A DNA stretch of 64,000 nt, taken from the NCBI RefSeq assembly GCF_001663775.1, contig NZ_KV467169.1, forward strand, positions 821,206 to 885,205, given 5' to 3'. Source of the stretch: Arthrobacter sp. B6 (GTDB lineage Bacteria; Actinomycetota; Actinomycetes; Actinomycetales; Micrococcaceae). This document shows, one piece after another, positions 1 to 8,126 of this stretch. Every line of letters starts with the position of its first letter. Within the stretch, counting starts at the first letter, position 1. The notes under the pieces were generated by a model. That model was not told where the DNA came from. It did not search any database and worked only from the letters and a program-made list of their open reading frames with translations. The position numbers and the translations under genes were made by a program.

Positions 1-96
1 TCAAAACCGTATGAGCATTACGTCACGCCCAGCGGCATTAGCCACGGTGTGTCGCCGGCAAGGTGGCAAATCAATGGATTTATGACAGCGCCTGAC

Positions 97-717
97 CTAG
101 GAGGGGCGGGATGCCAGCCACCGTGGAAGCAGTCCATCCGGGACTTCTTCCGAGGTCAGGGCGAAGGACCGGTGGTCAGCCCACTCGCCGTTGATGTGCA
201 GGAAGCGGGGTCTATAGCCTTCATCGCGGAAGCCGAGCTTTTCAACGACGCGCAGGCTTGGGCCGTTCTCCGGACGGATGTTGATCTCCATGCGGTGCAG
301 ACCGAGAACCTGGAAACAGTGGTCCGTGGCCATGGCCACAGCCGTCGGCGCAATGCCGTGTCCGGCCCTCGCCTGATCCACCCAGTACCCCAGCGTTGCC
401 ATCAGGGCCGAACCCCACACAATGGATGACACCGTCAGCTGGCCAACGATTGCCGGCGTGGCCTTGCCGGGACGCCGTTCGGTGATGAGGAACGGCAGCG
501 CGGTGGACTGCGCGGCCTGGATCTTGAGGGACCGCACCATCTGCCGGTAGTCAGGCAGGCGGCCTCCTGGCGCCGGGTTGGATGCTTCCCATGGCGCGAG
601 CCATTCGTTGTTCCGGCCGCGGACCTCGGTCCATTCCTTCTTGTCCCGGTACCGGATGGGACGCAGCACCAGGTCGCCGCACTCCAGCGTGACGGGCCAG
701 ATGGGGCCTGCGTGCAT
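97..717 (-). CDS. GNAT-family N-acetyltransferase, RimJ-like
   Basis: A 206-residue protein resembling RimJ/RimL acetyltransferases, which transfer acetyl from acetyl-CoA to protein N-termini or small amines. The typical entry 'LRPIRYRDKKEW' lies near residues 18-29, the acetyl-CoA-binding part follows in the middle ('GYWVDQARAGHGIAPTAV'), and the closing 'ENGPSLRVVEKLGFRDEG' is diagnostic of the family. It starts only 6 nt behind the galU stop, so the two genes are almost certainly co-transcribed and any ribosome-binding site lies inside galU. The substrate cannot be read from sequence; RimJ is the closest family name, not a proven function. Confidence 0.85.
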   Translation of the reverse strand: MHAGPIWPVTLECGDLVLRPIRYRDKKEWTEVRGRNNEWLAPWEASNPAPGGRLPDYRQMVRSLKIQAAQSTALPFLITERRPGKATPAIVGQLTVSSIVWGSALMATLGYWVDQARAGHGIAPTAVAMATDHCFQVLGLHRMEINIRPENGPSLRVVEKLGFRDEGYRPRFLHINGEWADHRSFALTSEEVPDGLLPRWLASRPS

Positions 718-723
718 CGTGCG

Positions 724-1629
724 TTACTTGGAAAGGCCGGCGGTGAAGCCGGGAAGCCACTCGCGCAGACCGGGTCCCAGGTCATCGCTGTCGATGGCCA
801 GCTGTACGCAGGCCTTGAGGTAGCTGAGCTTGTCACCCGTGTCGTAACGGCGCCCCCGGAAGACCACGCCGTAGACGCCGTGGCCCTCACCGTCACCAGC
901 GGCCAGCTCCTGCAGGGCATCGGTGAGCTGAATCTCGCCGCCACGCCCCGGCCCCGTGCGTTCCAGCACCTCAAAAACCGCCGGGTGAAGGACATAGCGG
1001 CCGATCACGGCGAGATTGGACGGTGCCTCATCCACACTTGGCTTTTCCACTAACTCGTTGATCCGGACGTAGCTTTCGCCGTCGATGTCCTGGATGTCCG
1101 CGCAGCCGTAGGCACTGATCTGGGACGGCTCCACCTCGATCAGGGCAACGACCGATCCGCCGGTTCTTGCCTGGACCTCGATCATGGTGCTCAGCAGTTC
1201 GTCGCGGGCGTCGATCAGGTCATCGCCCAGCAGGACGGCGAACGGTTCGGTACCAACGTGCTGCTTTGCACGAAGCACGGCGTGGCCCAGGCCACTGGGG
1301 TCGCCTTGGCGGACGTAGTGGATGTCTCCGAGGTTGCTCGCGGCCTGGACGGAGGAAAGCTTTGCGGTCTCGCCCTTGTCCGCCAAGGTGGCCTCAAGCG
1401 CCGGCACCCTGTCGAAGTGGTCTTCAAGGGCCCGCTTGTTGCGGCCGGTGATCATCAGGATGTCGTTGAGTCCTACTTTGACGGCTTCTTCGACGACATA
1501 TTGGATGGCAGGTTTGTCGACTACCGGAAGCATTTCCTTCGGCATGGCCTTGGTGGCAGGCAGAAACCTGGTGCCGAGTCCCGCAGCGGGAATCACGGCC
1601 TTGCGTACTGTCTGGTTGGTGGTAGTCAC
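724..1629 (-). CDS. galU: UTP--glucose-1-phosphate uridylyltransferase GalU
   Basis: A 301-residue cytoplasmic enzyme making UDP-glucose from UTP and glucose-1-phosphate, for cell-envelope glycans and trehalose. The nucleotide-binding signature 'GLGTRFLPATKAMPKEMLP' spans about residues 17-35 and 'LLGDDLID' follows near residue 133. Length matches bacterial GalU. The GTG start has no Shine-Dalgarno sequence; instead a TAGATT box sits exactly 6 nt upstream, so the mRNA is probably leaderless. It heads a unit with the acetyltransferase and diverges from the cyclo-ligase gene. galE, which uses the same nucleotide sugar, lies far away at about 61 kb. Confidence 0.95.
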   Translation of the reverse strand: MTTTNQTVRKAVIPAAGLGTRFLPATKAMPKEMLPVVDKPAIQYVVEEAVKVGLNDILMITGRNKRALEDHFDRVPALEATLADKGETAKLSSVQAASNLGDIHYVRQGDPSGLGHAVLRAKQHVGTEPFAVLLGDDLIDARDELLSTMIEVQARTGGSVVALIEVEPSQISAYGCADIQDIDGESYVRINELVEKPSVDEAPSNLAVIGRYVLHPAVFEVLERTGPGRGGEIQLTDALQELAAGDGEGHGVYGVVFRGRRYDTGDKLSYLKACVQLAIDSDDLGPGLREWLPGFTAGLSK

Positions 1630-1635
1630 TGGACT

Positions 1636-1641
1636 AATCTA
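1636..1641 (-). promoter_or_regulatory. -10 box of a leaderless galU promoter
   Basis: TAGATT on the minus strand, followed by 6 nt and the GTG start. This spacing puts the transcription start on the start codon. Confidence 0.65.
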
Positions 1642-1668
1642 GCGGAGGGAGCAAACAGACAATAATTA

Positions 1669-1692
1669 CCGGGCCGGCGAAATCCGGCCCGG
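1669..1692 (+). other. Perfect inverted repeat in the leader of the cyclo-ligase gene
   Basis: Two 9-bp arms (CCGGGCCGG and CCGGCCCGG) match perfectly around a 6-nt loop, CGAAAT. The structure lies about 20 nt before the plus-strand ATG at 1714 and upstream of divergent galU. It could be a 5'-UTR stem-loop or an operator. No T-run follows, so it is not a typical terminator. Confidence 0.5.
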
Positions 1693-1713
1693 ACAACCTG
1701 AGGAGCAGCCACT

Positions 1714-2331
1714 ATGCGTGTTGGAAGCAGCTCGGCCAAGGAACACATCCGGGCGCTGCACCGGTCTGCCCGCGCCGCCATGGATGCCGCCCTCCGCGAA
1801 GCGGCCGGTGCCGGCATTGCGCACCACGGACTCGACTGGGCCAGACAGATGTCAAACGGAACGCCGTCCACCTTTTGCGTCTACCTGGGCGTCGGCGTCG
1901 AGCCACCCACCAGCCCGCTCATCAGCGCCCTCCACAGCCAGGGGCATAAGGTCCTGCTGCCGGTCTGTGAACCCGGGCGCCAGCTCAGCTGGGTCTACTG
2001 GGCACCCGGCGGGGAGCTGGTCCGCAGCCGGTATGCCCCGATCCTCGAACCGGCCGGGACACGCCACGGGCCCGAAGTGATGGCCGGCGTCTCGGCGCTC
2101 TTTATGCCCGCCACTGCCGTGGACCGCGACGGTAACCGGATCGGACAGGGCGGGGGCTATTACGACGTCTTCCTCAATGCGCTGGACGGCCTCCGGCCCG
2201 GGCTTCCCTCAGCGGCAATCGTGTATGACCAGGAGGTACTGCCTGCCGGCAGCATCCCCGCCGAGGAATTCGACAGGAAGGTACCGGCCGCCCTGACTCC
2301 CTCCGGCCTCGTCCAGCTGAGCGCAGTTTGA
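1714..2331 (+). CDS. 5-formyltetrahydrofolate cyclo-ligase
   Basis: A 205-residue protein of the 5-FTHF cyclo-ligase (MTHFS) family, which converts 5-formyl-THF to 5,10-methenyl-THF with ATP in one-carbon metabolism. The family signature 'RIGQGGGYYDVFL' lies near residues 141-153, and the basic N-terminal segment (SSAKEHIRALHR) fits the ATP-binding region. The start is supported by GAGGAG about 7 nt before the ATG. It diverges from galU, and FmdB follows on the same strand, a common neighbour in Actinobacteria. fhs at 45 kb feeds the same folate pool. Confidence 0.92.
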   Translation: MRVGSSSAKEHIRALHRSARAAMDAALREAAGAGIAHHGLDWARQMSNGTPSTFCVYLGVGVEPPTSPLISALHSQGHKVLLPVCEPGRQLSWVYWAPGGELVRSRYAPILEPAGTRHGPEVMAGVSALFMPATAVDRDGNRIGQGGGYYDVFLNALDGLRPGLPSAAIVYDQEVLPAGSIPAEEFDRKVPAALTPSGLVQLSAV

Positions 2332-2350
2332 GAACAGCCGGCCGGCAGCG

Positions 2351-2379
2351 GTTGGCCTCTCCGGCAGGGATGATAGAAT
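2351..2379 (+). promoter_or_regulatory. Sigma-70-type promoter of the FmdB gene
   Basis: TTGGCC at 2351-2356 and TAGAAT at 2374-2379 are separated by 17 nt. Transcription would begin near 2386, giving a leader of about 80 nt that ends in the strong ribosome-binding site before 2468. Confidence 0.5.
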
Positions 2380-2467
2380 TGGCACTCAGGCCCTGCGACT
2401 GCTAATGGACGGCGATGATCGTCCCGGCAGCACGGGACCTCTCGTTTGTCCAAGAGGAGGAGCACCA

Positions 2468-2740
2468 GTGCCAACGTATGCGTACGCCTGCAAGGATTGC
2501 AGCCATGCCTTCGACATCGTCCAGTCGTTCACGGACAGCACACTGACGTCCTGCCCCGAATGCCAGGGGACCTTACGCAAGAAGTTCAACAGCGTGGGCG
2601 TAGTCTTCAAGGGCTCCGGTTTCTACCGCACGGACTCACGGGATGCCAAGGGAAGCACCGTATCGGCTGCCCCGGCAGCCGCCGCCGCTCCGGCGCCTGC
2701 ACCTGCACCCGCCGCTGCCGCTGCCGCTGCCGCCAGCTGA
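2468..2740 (+). CDS. FmdB-family zinc-ribbon protein
   Basis: A 90-residue protein of the FmdB/CxxC_CxxC_SSSS family. 'YACKDC' supplies C8 and C11 and 'SCPEC' supplies C29 and C32, which together form one zinc ribbon. The conserved 'GSGFYRTD' follows at about residue 51. The GTG start is chosen because an AAGAGGAGG ribosome-binding site precedes it and the family always begins MPTY. The last 25 residues are nearly pure Ala and Pro, a low-complexity tail. The molecular role of the family is not known; a regulatory or zinc-handling role is an inference. Confidence 0.88.
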   Translation: MPTYAYACKDCSHAFDIVQSFTDSTLTSCPECQGTLRKKFNSVGVVFKGSGFYRTDSRDAKGSTVSAAPAAAAAPAPAPAPAAAAAAAAS

Positions 2741-2904
2741 AAGGCTGCGCCGCACTACGCGTGCAGTGACTGTTCCAGTCTGCGCTGCCTTAACCTGCTG
2801 ACTGACTGGCCTTCAACGCGCCTTCCAAAGAGCGACTGGGCCACCCTGTGTTCCGGTTGTCCACATAGCCTTCAACCAGACTGCCTTCGTTTGCAGCCCG
2901 GAAC

Positions 2905-2910
2905 TAGCGT
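2905..2910 (+). promoter_or_regulatory. -10 box of a leaderless promoter for the SAF gene
   Basis: TAGCGT followed by 6 nt and the ATG at 2917; no ribosome-binding site is present. Confidence 0.6.
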
Positions 2911-2916
2911 GGGTCC

Positions 2917-3672
2917 ATGTCCGTCACACTCTTCCGCCCCCACCGAAGAACCCGTCCCAGCCGAAAAGCCACAGCGTCCCGGCGTCCATCCCGCGGTACC
3001 CGTCCACTGTTGGCCGGTCGTCCGCCCGGCCGAAGGCTTGGCCCGTGGCTGGCCCGGAACCGCCGTCTGGCCATAGCACTCCTCCTGTGTATCGCGGCCG
3101 CCGTCGCAGTCCACCAGCTCACTCCGGCACCTGCCGATTCCGTGACGGCACTCGCCGCCTCCCGGGATCTCCCGGCCGGTTCCTCGCTGGCCCCCTCAGA
3201 CTTGGCTCAAGTACAGGTGCCGCCGGGCATGATCGCTGCCGGATCCCTTAGAAGCAATGCCGACGCGGAGGGAAAGCAGCTGGCTGCCCCGCTCCGCAAG
3301 GGGCAGCTTCTGACCGACGCCCAGCTGCTGGGCCCCGGCCTGCTCGCCGGGACTCCCCCGGGATCAGCAGCCGTACCGCTGCGGATGGCGGATCCGTCCT
3401 CCATACAGCTTGTGTCACCGGGCCAGTTGGTCAACGTGGTGCTGACCGGGGCCAACGGCTATGACCAGCAGGCCCCTTCACAAGTCCTGGCGACGGCAGT
3501 GCCGGTGCTGTGGACCTCGGGCCAGGGCGGGAAGACCGGAGAATGGCTCGGAACAGGCGAGACGGACGGACTCATGGTCGTGGCGGCCGACCCCGCACAG
3601 GCTGCCCGGCTGGCGGGCGCCTCCACACAGGGCAAACTGTTTTTCGTCCTCGTGGGGCCGCCGGCGGCCTGA
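2917..3672 (+). CDS. SAF-domain membrane protein, CpaB-like
   Basis: A 251-residue protein with a very basic N-terminus (residues 5-50, rich in Arg), one transmembrane segment (about 51-67) and an extracytoplasmic part containing a SAF domain (about 76-140; 'ASRDLPAGSSLAPSDLAQVQVPPGM'-like core with the spaced glycine and proline turns). SAF domains occur in CpaB/RcpC pilus-assembly proteins and in FlgA. No other pilus gene lies nearby, so assignment to a Flp pilus is not supported here. The start is fixed by a leaderless-type promoter. The gene converges on the large helicase-like gene. Confidence 0.75.
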   Translation: MSVTLFRPHRRTRPSRKATASRRPSRGTRPLLAGRPPGRRLGPWLARNRRLAIALLLCIAAAVAVHQLTPAPADSVTALAASRDLPAGSSLAPSDLAQVQVPPGMIAAGSLRSNADAEGKQLAAPLRKGQLLTDAQLLGPGLLAGTPPGSAAVPLRMADPSSIQLVSPGQLVNVVLTGANGYDQQAPSQVLATAVPVLWTSGQGGKTGEWLGTGETDGLMVVAADPAQAARLAGASTQGKLFFVLVGPPAA

Positions 3673-3742
3673 GCCAGCTGCGGAAGCCAGGCCCGGGCGA
3701 GGCGGTGACACAGCCGGGGGTCAGTTTCCCCAGTGCAGGGTA

Positions 3743-6700
3743 TTATCCCCAGTGGGGCGGTTTCTGCTCCCGCAGCCATGCGTCGTGATCGTCATCCGGT
3801 CCGTCTCCCCAGCGCCGGGGGTCGTCCTCCGCGGCCTTGTTGGGGAGAACGCCCTCAGTTCCGGTGGCAGCCTGGCGTGACGCAGGTGCCGACATGCCGC
3901 CCTCCTGGTCAGTGTTTTCCCGGTCAGTGTTTTCCTGGTCAGTGCTTTCCTCGGCTGCGTTCCCCTGCGCGGTGCCCCCGCCGGGCTGCTCGCCGTCAGC
4001 AGCCATGCCGCCAACGGGGCCGGCAGTATGTGTTGGCGTCACCTGGACAGCCTCCTCCTCATTCGGGCGCGCGGCCCGGTCCTGTTCGTAGTCCAGCTCA
4101 CCACGCTGCGCCTGTTGCCTGCGGTCAGCCCGGGTGGGACGGTCAGGCTCGTGGCCAACATTCCCATAGGCCTCGAGTGAGAGCGGGTCAACATCGTCGT
4201 CGAAGAAATTGGCCGAAGCAGTGGTCCTGCCGGGCAGGACTACTTTCTCCAGGCCGAGGTAGCCCGCAATGCGGTCAGCGCAGGCCGACGGGTCGGTGAA
4301 GACCTCGATGGTCCACAATGGCATGTACCGCCACCCCAGGCGCTCCAGCAGCTGGGGCCTGAGCCTGCTCCGCTCACGGACGCTCATGGTCCGGTACTGC
4401 TCGGTGCCGTCTGACTCGATGGCCACCGGCCACGGGGTCTCGGGGTCCTCCTGGCCCATGGTGCTGAGCGGGTCAGCGGCCGCCACCACATCAATGACGC
4501 CGTCGTACTGGTGCCACACACGGGCGCCGCGGGCGCGCAGGCGGTCACCGAGATCGGCCACCAGCGGATCCGCTCCGAGGGCCTGCTCACTGGCGGCGGC
4601 CCGGGACGCCGGGGTGCCAAGGTTGGTGTTGCCGGCGATCTCGCGGTCCAGCAGCTCGTAGAGGTCAACGGCGCCGTGCGCCAGCCGGGTGTGGTCCAGG
4701 TCCTCCGGCCGGAAGCAGGTCAACACGTGCAGGGACCTACGGGCCCGGGTCATTGCCAGTGCGAACTTTTCCCGGCCGCCCTCGGCGGACAAGGGACCGA
4801 AGTTGTGCAGGGCCCGGCCGTGTGGTGTGCGTCCGAAGCCAGGCGAAAAGATCACGTGGTCCCTGACCAGGCCCTGCGCGCGCTCCAGGTCCACGACGCG
4901 GAAGGACTCGGGACCTGCTCCGAAGAACCCGGCGAGGCCGGGATGGTTGGGCAACTGCAGCCGGATGGACTCGCCGATCCGGGCGGCGTGCCGGAGGCTG
5001 GCAGTCACCACTGCCAGTGATGTACGCGGGCGGAGCCGTGCGTGTTCAAAAACAAGGTGCACCACGCGGTTGACCTCTGCCACGACGGATTCAACCCCTT
5101 CGTGGTCAGCGCTGGGCAGCCCGGTACCGTCCGGGAGGTACTCAACCAGCAGGGCCCTGTCCAAGCCCGTGGCGGACTGGCCCTCCGGCAGCCTGCGGAG
5201 GCCGCCGTCGTAGAAGTTTTTGCTGAGCTGGAGGACCAGGTCCTCGTCCACGGCGCGGTACACAAAGTTCAGCCGCCAGACGGGGAGCACCGCCGAAAGC
5301 GCGGAAAAGGCGCTCTCCACGCGCTGGTGGGCCGTTTCGCCGACTGCGAGTCTTTCCACTCCAACGGTGAACGTGCGCGGGCTGGCAATCCGGGAGTCAC
5401 CGAAGGCAATGACCTGCTTGGCCCGGGCAATGGACGGCAGGACTGCCTGCAGGGACGTAGCTTCAGCGTCCAGGACAACCACGGCGTCAAAGCGCTGCTC
5501 AGCCGGAAGAAGGCCTGTCATCAGGTACGGACTCACGGACCAGACAGGCACCAGCATCGGCACCAGCGCCGGAGCCTGGGCGGTCAGGGCGGAAAGAGTC
5601 ACCCTGCCGTCCTTGAGCAGGCTCCGCAGCAGGGCGGCCTGGCGCGGGTGTTCGGCGATGGCTGCCCGCCACCGCTCGGACAGGTCCCACCGGAGCCGGG
5701 CAGCGCCGCTGGCAACATGCGCGTTGTCGGCGAGCCGGTATTCAGCCTCCAGCTGGCGCAGGGCGTCACCGTCGGACATGGCGAGGTAATCGTCGCCGCT
5801 GATCATGGCTTCCAGGGCGGACTGCCACCAGGCGAGTTCAAGCTCCGCCGCCACGGATCCGGCCGGGACTTCCCGCTCGGCGAGGTCCGTGAGCAGCTCC
5901 CCCAGCCCGTGTTCACGCATGTTCTCCACCAGCAGCGTGCGCTCCGGCAGAGTCTTGAGCGTCTCCGTGTCCGCGACGAGCCGCTCAAGGCGTTCCATCA
6001 GTTCCGGGTACGGCGTGGTTGCCAGGGAGCCGCCGGCCTCCGTATGACGCAGGGCCTCCCCCAGCTCCGTGAGCTCCCGGTCCAGCGAACGGTACAGCAT
6101 GTTCATTTCCGCGAGGCCTGACGGCACGGCGGGGTGGCGCTGCGTTGTGGCGTAGCCCGACCACAGGGCGCGCTGTTCCTGCACCAGCACCAGGGAGCTG
6201 TGCAGGTCCGCGATGTGCACGCCGGGACGGACGTACTCCTTCGCAACGCGGCGCAGCCGGGATCGCTGCATGGACGCCATGTCGATGTTCCGCTCCCGTC
6301 GCCAGGCGGAGGACGCCGTAGCCGAGATCAGGTCATGGACGGGCCGGTCGAAGATGTCCGGGGTGAACTTGTCCAGGCTTTCCCGCACTGCCATCAGGAG
6401 CTCAAGCTGCTCGCCCCATTCGGCAAACGAAAGGCCCAGGCGGATTTCAGCGTGCTCCGCCACCGCGTTCATCCGGTCCCGCAGGACCGGCAGGTTTTCC
6501 GCCACGGAGCGGGCCAGCTGCTGGGCCTCTTCCGTTTCCTTGCGGGTCAGCAGCCGTGCACCGTGCCAGGGGCTGGTGGTGGACGCCCGGCTGAAACTGC
6601 CCAGTTCAGCGGCACGGCGGAGCCGGCCGGCGAGCTCGTCGCGGTCCCGGATGTTGTCCAGGACGCTGCGCTTGAGCCGGACGGTGGTGGCCGGAGCAGG

Positions 6701-7996
6701 GTGGATGGAGGTCAGCTCCGCAAGTGACTGCATGGCCTGGTAAGGCGAGCACCCCCAGCGCTGCCGTACGTTGTGCAGGGACGCCACGTGGTCCGTCAGG
6801 GCATGCCGGTGTTCGGTGAGGGTCTTGTGCAGGTTCCCCAGCTGGGGCTGGAGCGATTTTTCGTTCCGCACGATGGCGCGGACCAGCTGCGCCTTGAGCT
6901 GCTGCGGAGTGGCCGTGCCGGAGAGCTGGAACAGGATGGATTCAAGGCCGAGGGTCTCCAGCTGGGCCGATACTTCGTTGAGGCTGGCACGGCGGTCGCC
7001 GACAACGAGCACCGTCTTCCCGGCGTCCACCAGCGCGCCGATGGTGTTGATGGCGGTCTGCGTCTGGCCCGTCCCGGGCGGGCTGCTGACCACCAGGGAA
7101 TCCCCTGCCCTGGCCGCGTCCAGCACGTACTGCTGGTCGGCGTCGGCGTCGAGCAGGAGCAGCTCGTCCTGGGGGTGCCGCTCGTCCACACCCGGGAAAC
7201 GGGAGGGGTCCGGTTCGTCCACATCCAGCACTACACCGCTGGCTGCGGTGGCCAGGGCGGCCACCAGCGGGTTTCCTTCGTTGATCCAGGGGTCATCGAG
7301 GTTTCCGGACAGGTCAGCGAAAGTGGAGACCAGCAGGTTGTGCTGCGCCTCCGCGCCGTGAATTGGCCTGATCAGAGTAGCCAGCCGGTCCAGCACCGGC
7401 TGCGGATCAAAGCGCGCGGTGCTGTACGCCAGGCGGGTCACAGCGTTGACGTCGAAGACGATGCCATGAATGTTTTTCAGGTGACGGACCAGGGCCGGAT
7501 TGATGTGCGCCTGTTCGGTGAGCTGCAGTTCGTAGTCATCTTCCCCGGGGCGCACCGTCAGGGCAATCGCGGTGAGCATTACCGGGGCGGAAATCCGCTG
7601 CGGTTTGCCCCCGACGGCGGAAGTCCAGACCACCGTGCCGGCGGACAGGTAGCCGGCGTCAATGCCGCGGTCGTTGCCCAGTTCGAAGATTTTTGAACGG
7701 ATGTTCCGTGATGCCCTGGCCGCGACGACATACTGCTGGTGGTCCCGGATCAGGGTGGAAAGCCGCGTGCGGCGGCCCGCCATCAGCTGGGCAAGGCCTG
7801 ACGGGTGCGCGTGCGTGAGGTCGATGGAACCTTCAGGGGTCTTGGTGAAACGCAGCATGGTGTCTGCCCCGGTGACGGGCTTGAGACCGGACAGCCATTT
7901 CCTGAACTCCTCGGAGCCCTCCGGGTGGCCTTGACCAACTGACACTACTGCCTTCTTTTCTGCGTTTTCACGGGACGCCCTGGACCATACCGGCAT
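3743..7996 (-). CDS. Large helicase-like (DUF4011/UPF1-type) protein with altered ATPase motifs and a nuclease-like C-terminus
   Basis: A 1417-residue protein. Residues 1-260 resemble the N-terminal region of large SF1-type helicases. The P-loop (304-312) reads SSPPGTGQT, so the usual lysine is Q311. The DEAS box reads LDAEA (D843, A844, E845) and the motif after it reads GDSRIASP rather than GDxxQLPP. The later motifs survive: 'NFGPLSAEGG' and 'AMTRARRSLHVL' near residue 1080. Around residues 1140-1240 a segment with 'VAIESDG' and 'LERLGWRYMPLWT' resembles the Vsr/MTES_1575-type restriction-endonuclease-like domain. The last 110 residues are acidic, polar and probably disordered. The frame is intact, so the gene is kept under selection. 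Start set by a TACGCT box 7 nt upstream. Function unknown; a DNA-related role is inference. Confidence 0.8.
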   Translation of the reverse strand: MPVWSRASRENAEKKAVVSVGQGHPEGSEEFRKWLSGLKPVTGADTMLRFTKTPEGSIDLTHAHPSGLAQLMAGRRTRLSTLIRDHQQYVVAARASRNIRSKIFELGNDRGIDAGYLSAGTVVWTSAVGGKPQRISAPVMLTAIALTVRPGEDDYELQLTEQAHINPALVRHLKNIHGIVFDVNAVTRLAYSTARFDPQPVLDRLATLIRPIHGAEAQHNLLVSTFADLSGNLDDPWINEGNPLVAALATAASGVVLDVDEPDPSRFPGVDERHPQDELLLLDADADQQYVLDAARAGDSLVVSSPPGTGQTQTAINTIGALVDAGKTVLVVGDRRASLNEVSAQLETLGLESILFQLSGTATPQQLKAQLVRAIVRNEKSLQPQLGNLHKTLTEHRHALTDHVASLHNVRQRWGCSPYQAMQSLAELTSIHPAPATTVRLKRSVLDNIRDRDELAGRLRRAAELGSFSRASTTSPWHGARLLTRKETEEAQQLARSVAENLPVLRDRMNAVAEHAEIRLGLSFAEWGEQLELLMAVRESLDKFTPDIFDRPVHDLISATASSAWRRERNIDMASMQRSRLRRVAKEYVRPGVHIADLHSSLVLVQEQRALWSGYATTQRHPAVPSGLAEMNMLYRSLDRELTELGEALRHTEAGGSLATTPYPELMERLERLVADTETLKTLPERTLLVENMREHGLGELLTDLAEREVPAGSVAAELELAWWQSALEAMISGDDYLAMSDGDALRQLEAEYRLADNAHVASGAARLRWDLSERWRAAIAEHPRQAALLRSLLKDGRVTLSALTAQAPALVPMLVPVWSVSPYLMTGLLPAEQRFDAVVVLDAEATSLQAVLPSIARAKQVIAFGDSRIASPRTFTVGVERLAVGETAHQRVESAFSALSAVLPVWRLNFVYRAVDEDLVLQLSKNFYDGGLRRLPEGQSATGLDRALLVEYLPDGTGLPSADHEGVESVVAEVNRVVHLVFEHARLRPRTSLAVVTASLRHAARIGESIRLQLPNHPGLAGFFGAGPESFRVVDLERAQGLVRDHVIFSPGFGRTPHGRALHNFGPLSAEGGREKFALAMTRARRSLHVLTCFRPEDLDHTRLAHGAVDLYELLDREIAGNTNLGTPASRAAASEQALGADPLVADLGDRLRARGARVWHQYDGVIDVVAAADPLSTMGQEDPETPWPVAIESDGTEQYRTMSVRERSRLRPQLLERLGWRYMPLWTIEVFTDPSACADRIAGYLGLEKVVLPGRTTASANFFDDDVDPLSLEAYGNVGHEPDRPTRADRRQQAQRGELDYEQDRAARPNEEEAVQVTPTHTAGPVGGMAADGEQPGGGTAQGNAAEESTDQENTDRENTDQEGGMSAPASRQAATGTEGVLPNKAAEDDPRRWGDGPDDDHDAWLREQKPPHWG

Positions 7997-8003
7997 AGTT
8001 TCG

Positions 8004-8009
8004 AGCGTA
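8004..8009 (-). promoter_or_regulatory. -10 box of a leaderless promoter for the helicase-like gene
   Basis: TACGCT on the minus strand, 7 nt before the ATG at 7996. This gene is therefore transcribed on its own, not from guaA. Confidence 0.6.
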
Positions 8010-8083
8010 GCCGGAAAGATGCCGTAGTGAGAGACCGCAACACTGATGATGCCAAATTGCGGAGTAATTCACGCAAAAGCGAC

Positions 8084-8118
8084 CAGTGGCCGGCCCCGCA
8101 TACGGAGACCGGCCACTG
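8084..8118 (-). terminator. guaA terminator
   Basis: Perfect 10-bp arms (CAGTGGCCGG and CCGGCCACTG) around a 15-nt loop lie 9 nt behind the guaA stop. On the minus strand a short T-rich stretch (CTTTTG) follows. Confidence 0.65.
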
Positions 8119-8126
8119 TTATGCCA

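Noticed and set aside
3905..3950. Tandem repeat of a TTTTCC(T/C)GGTCAGTG unit near the end of the helicase-like gene
   Set aside because: It is coding: it specifies the repeated acidic, polar tail (E-N-T-D-Q/R-E-N-T-D) of the protein, a low-complexity segment and not a separate element.
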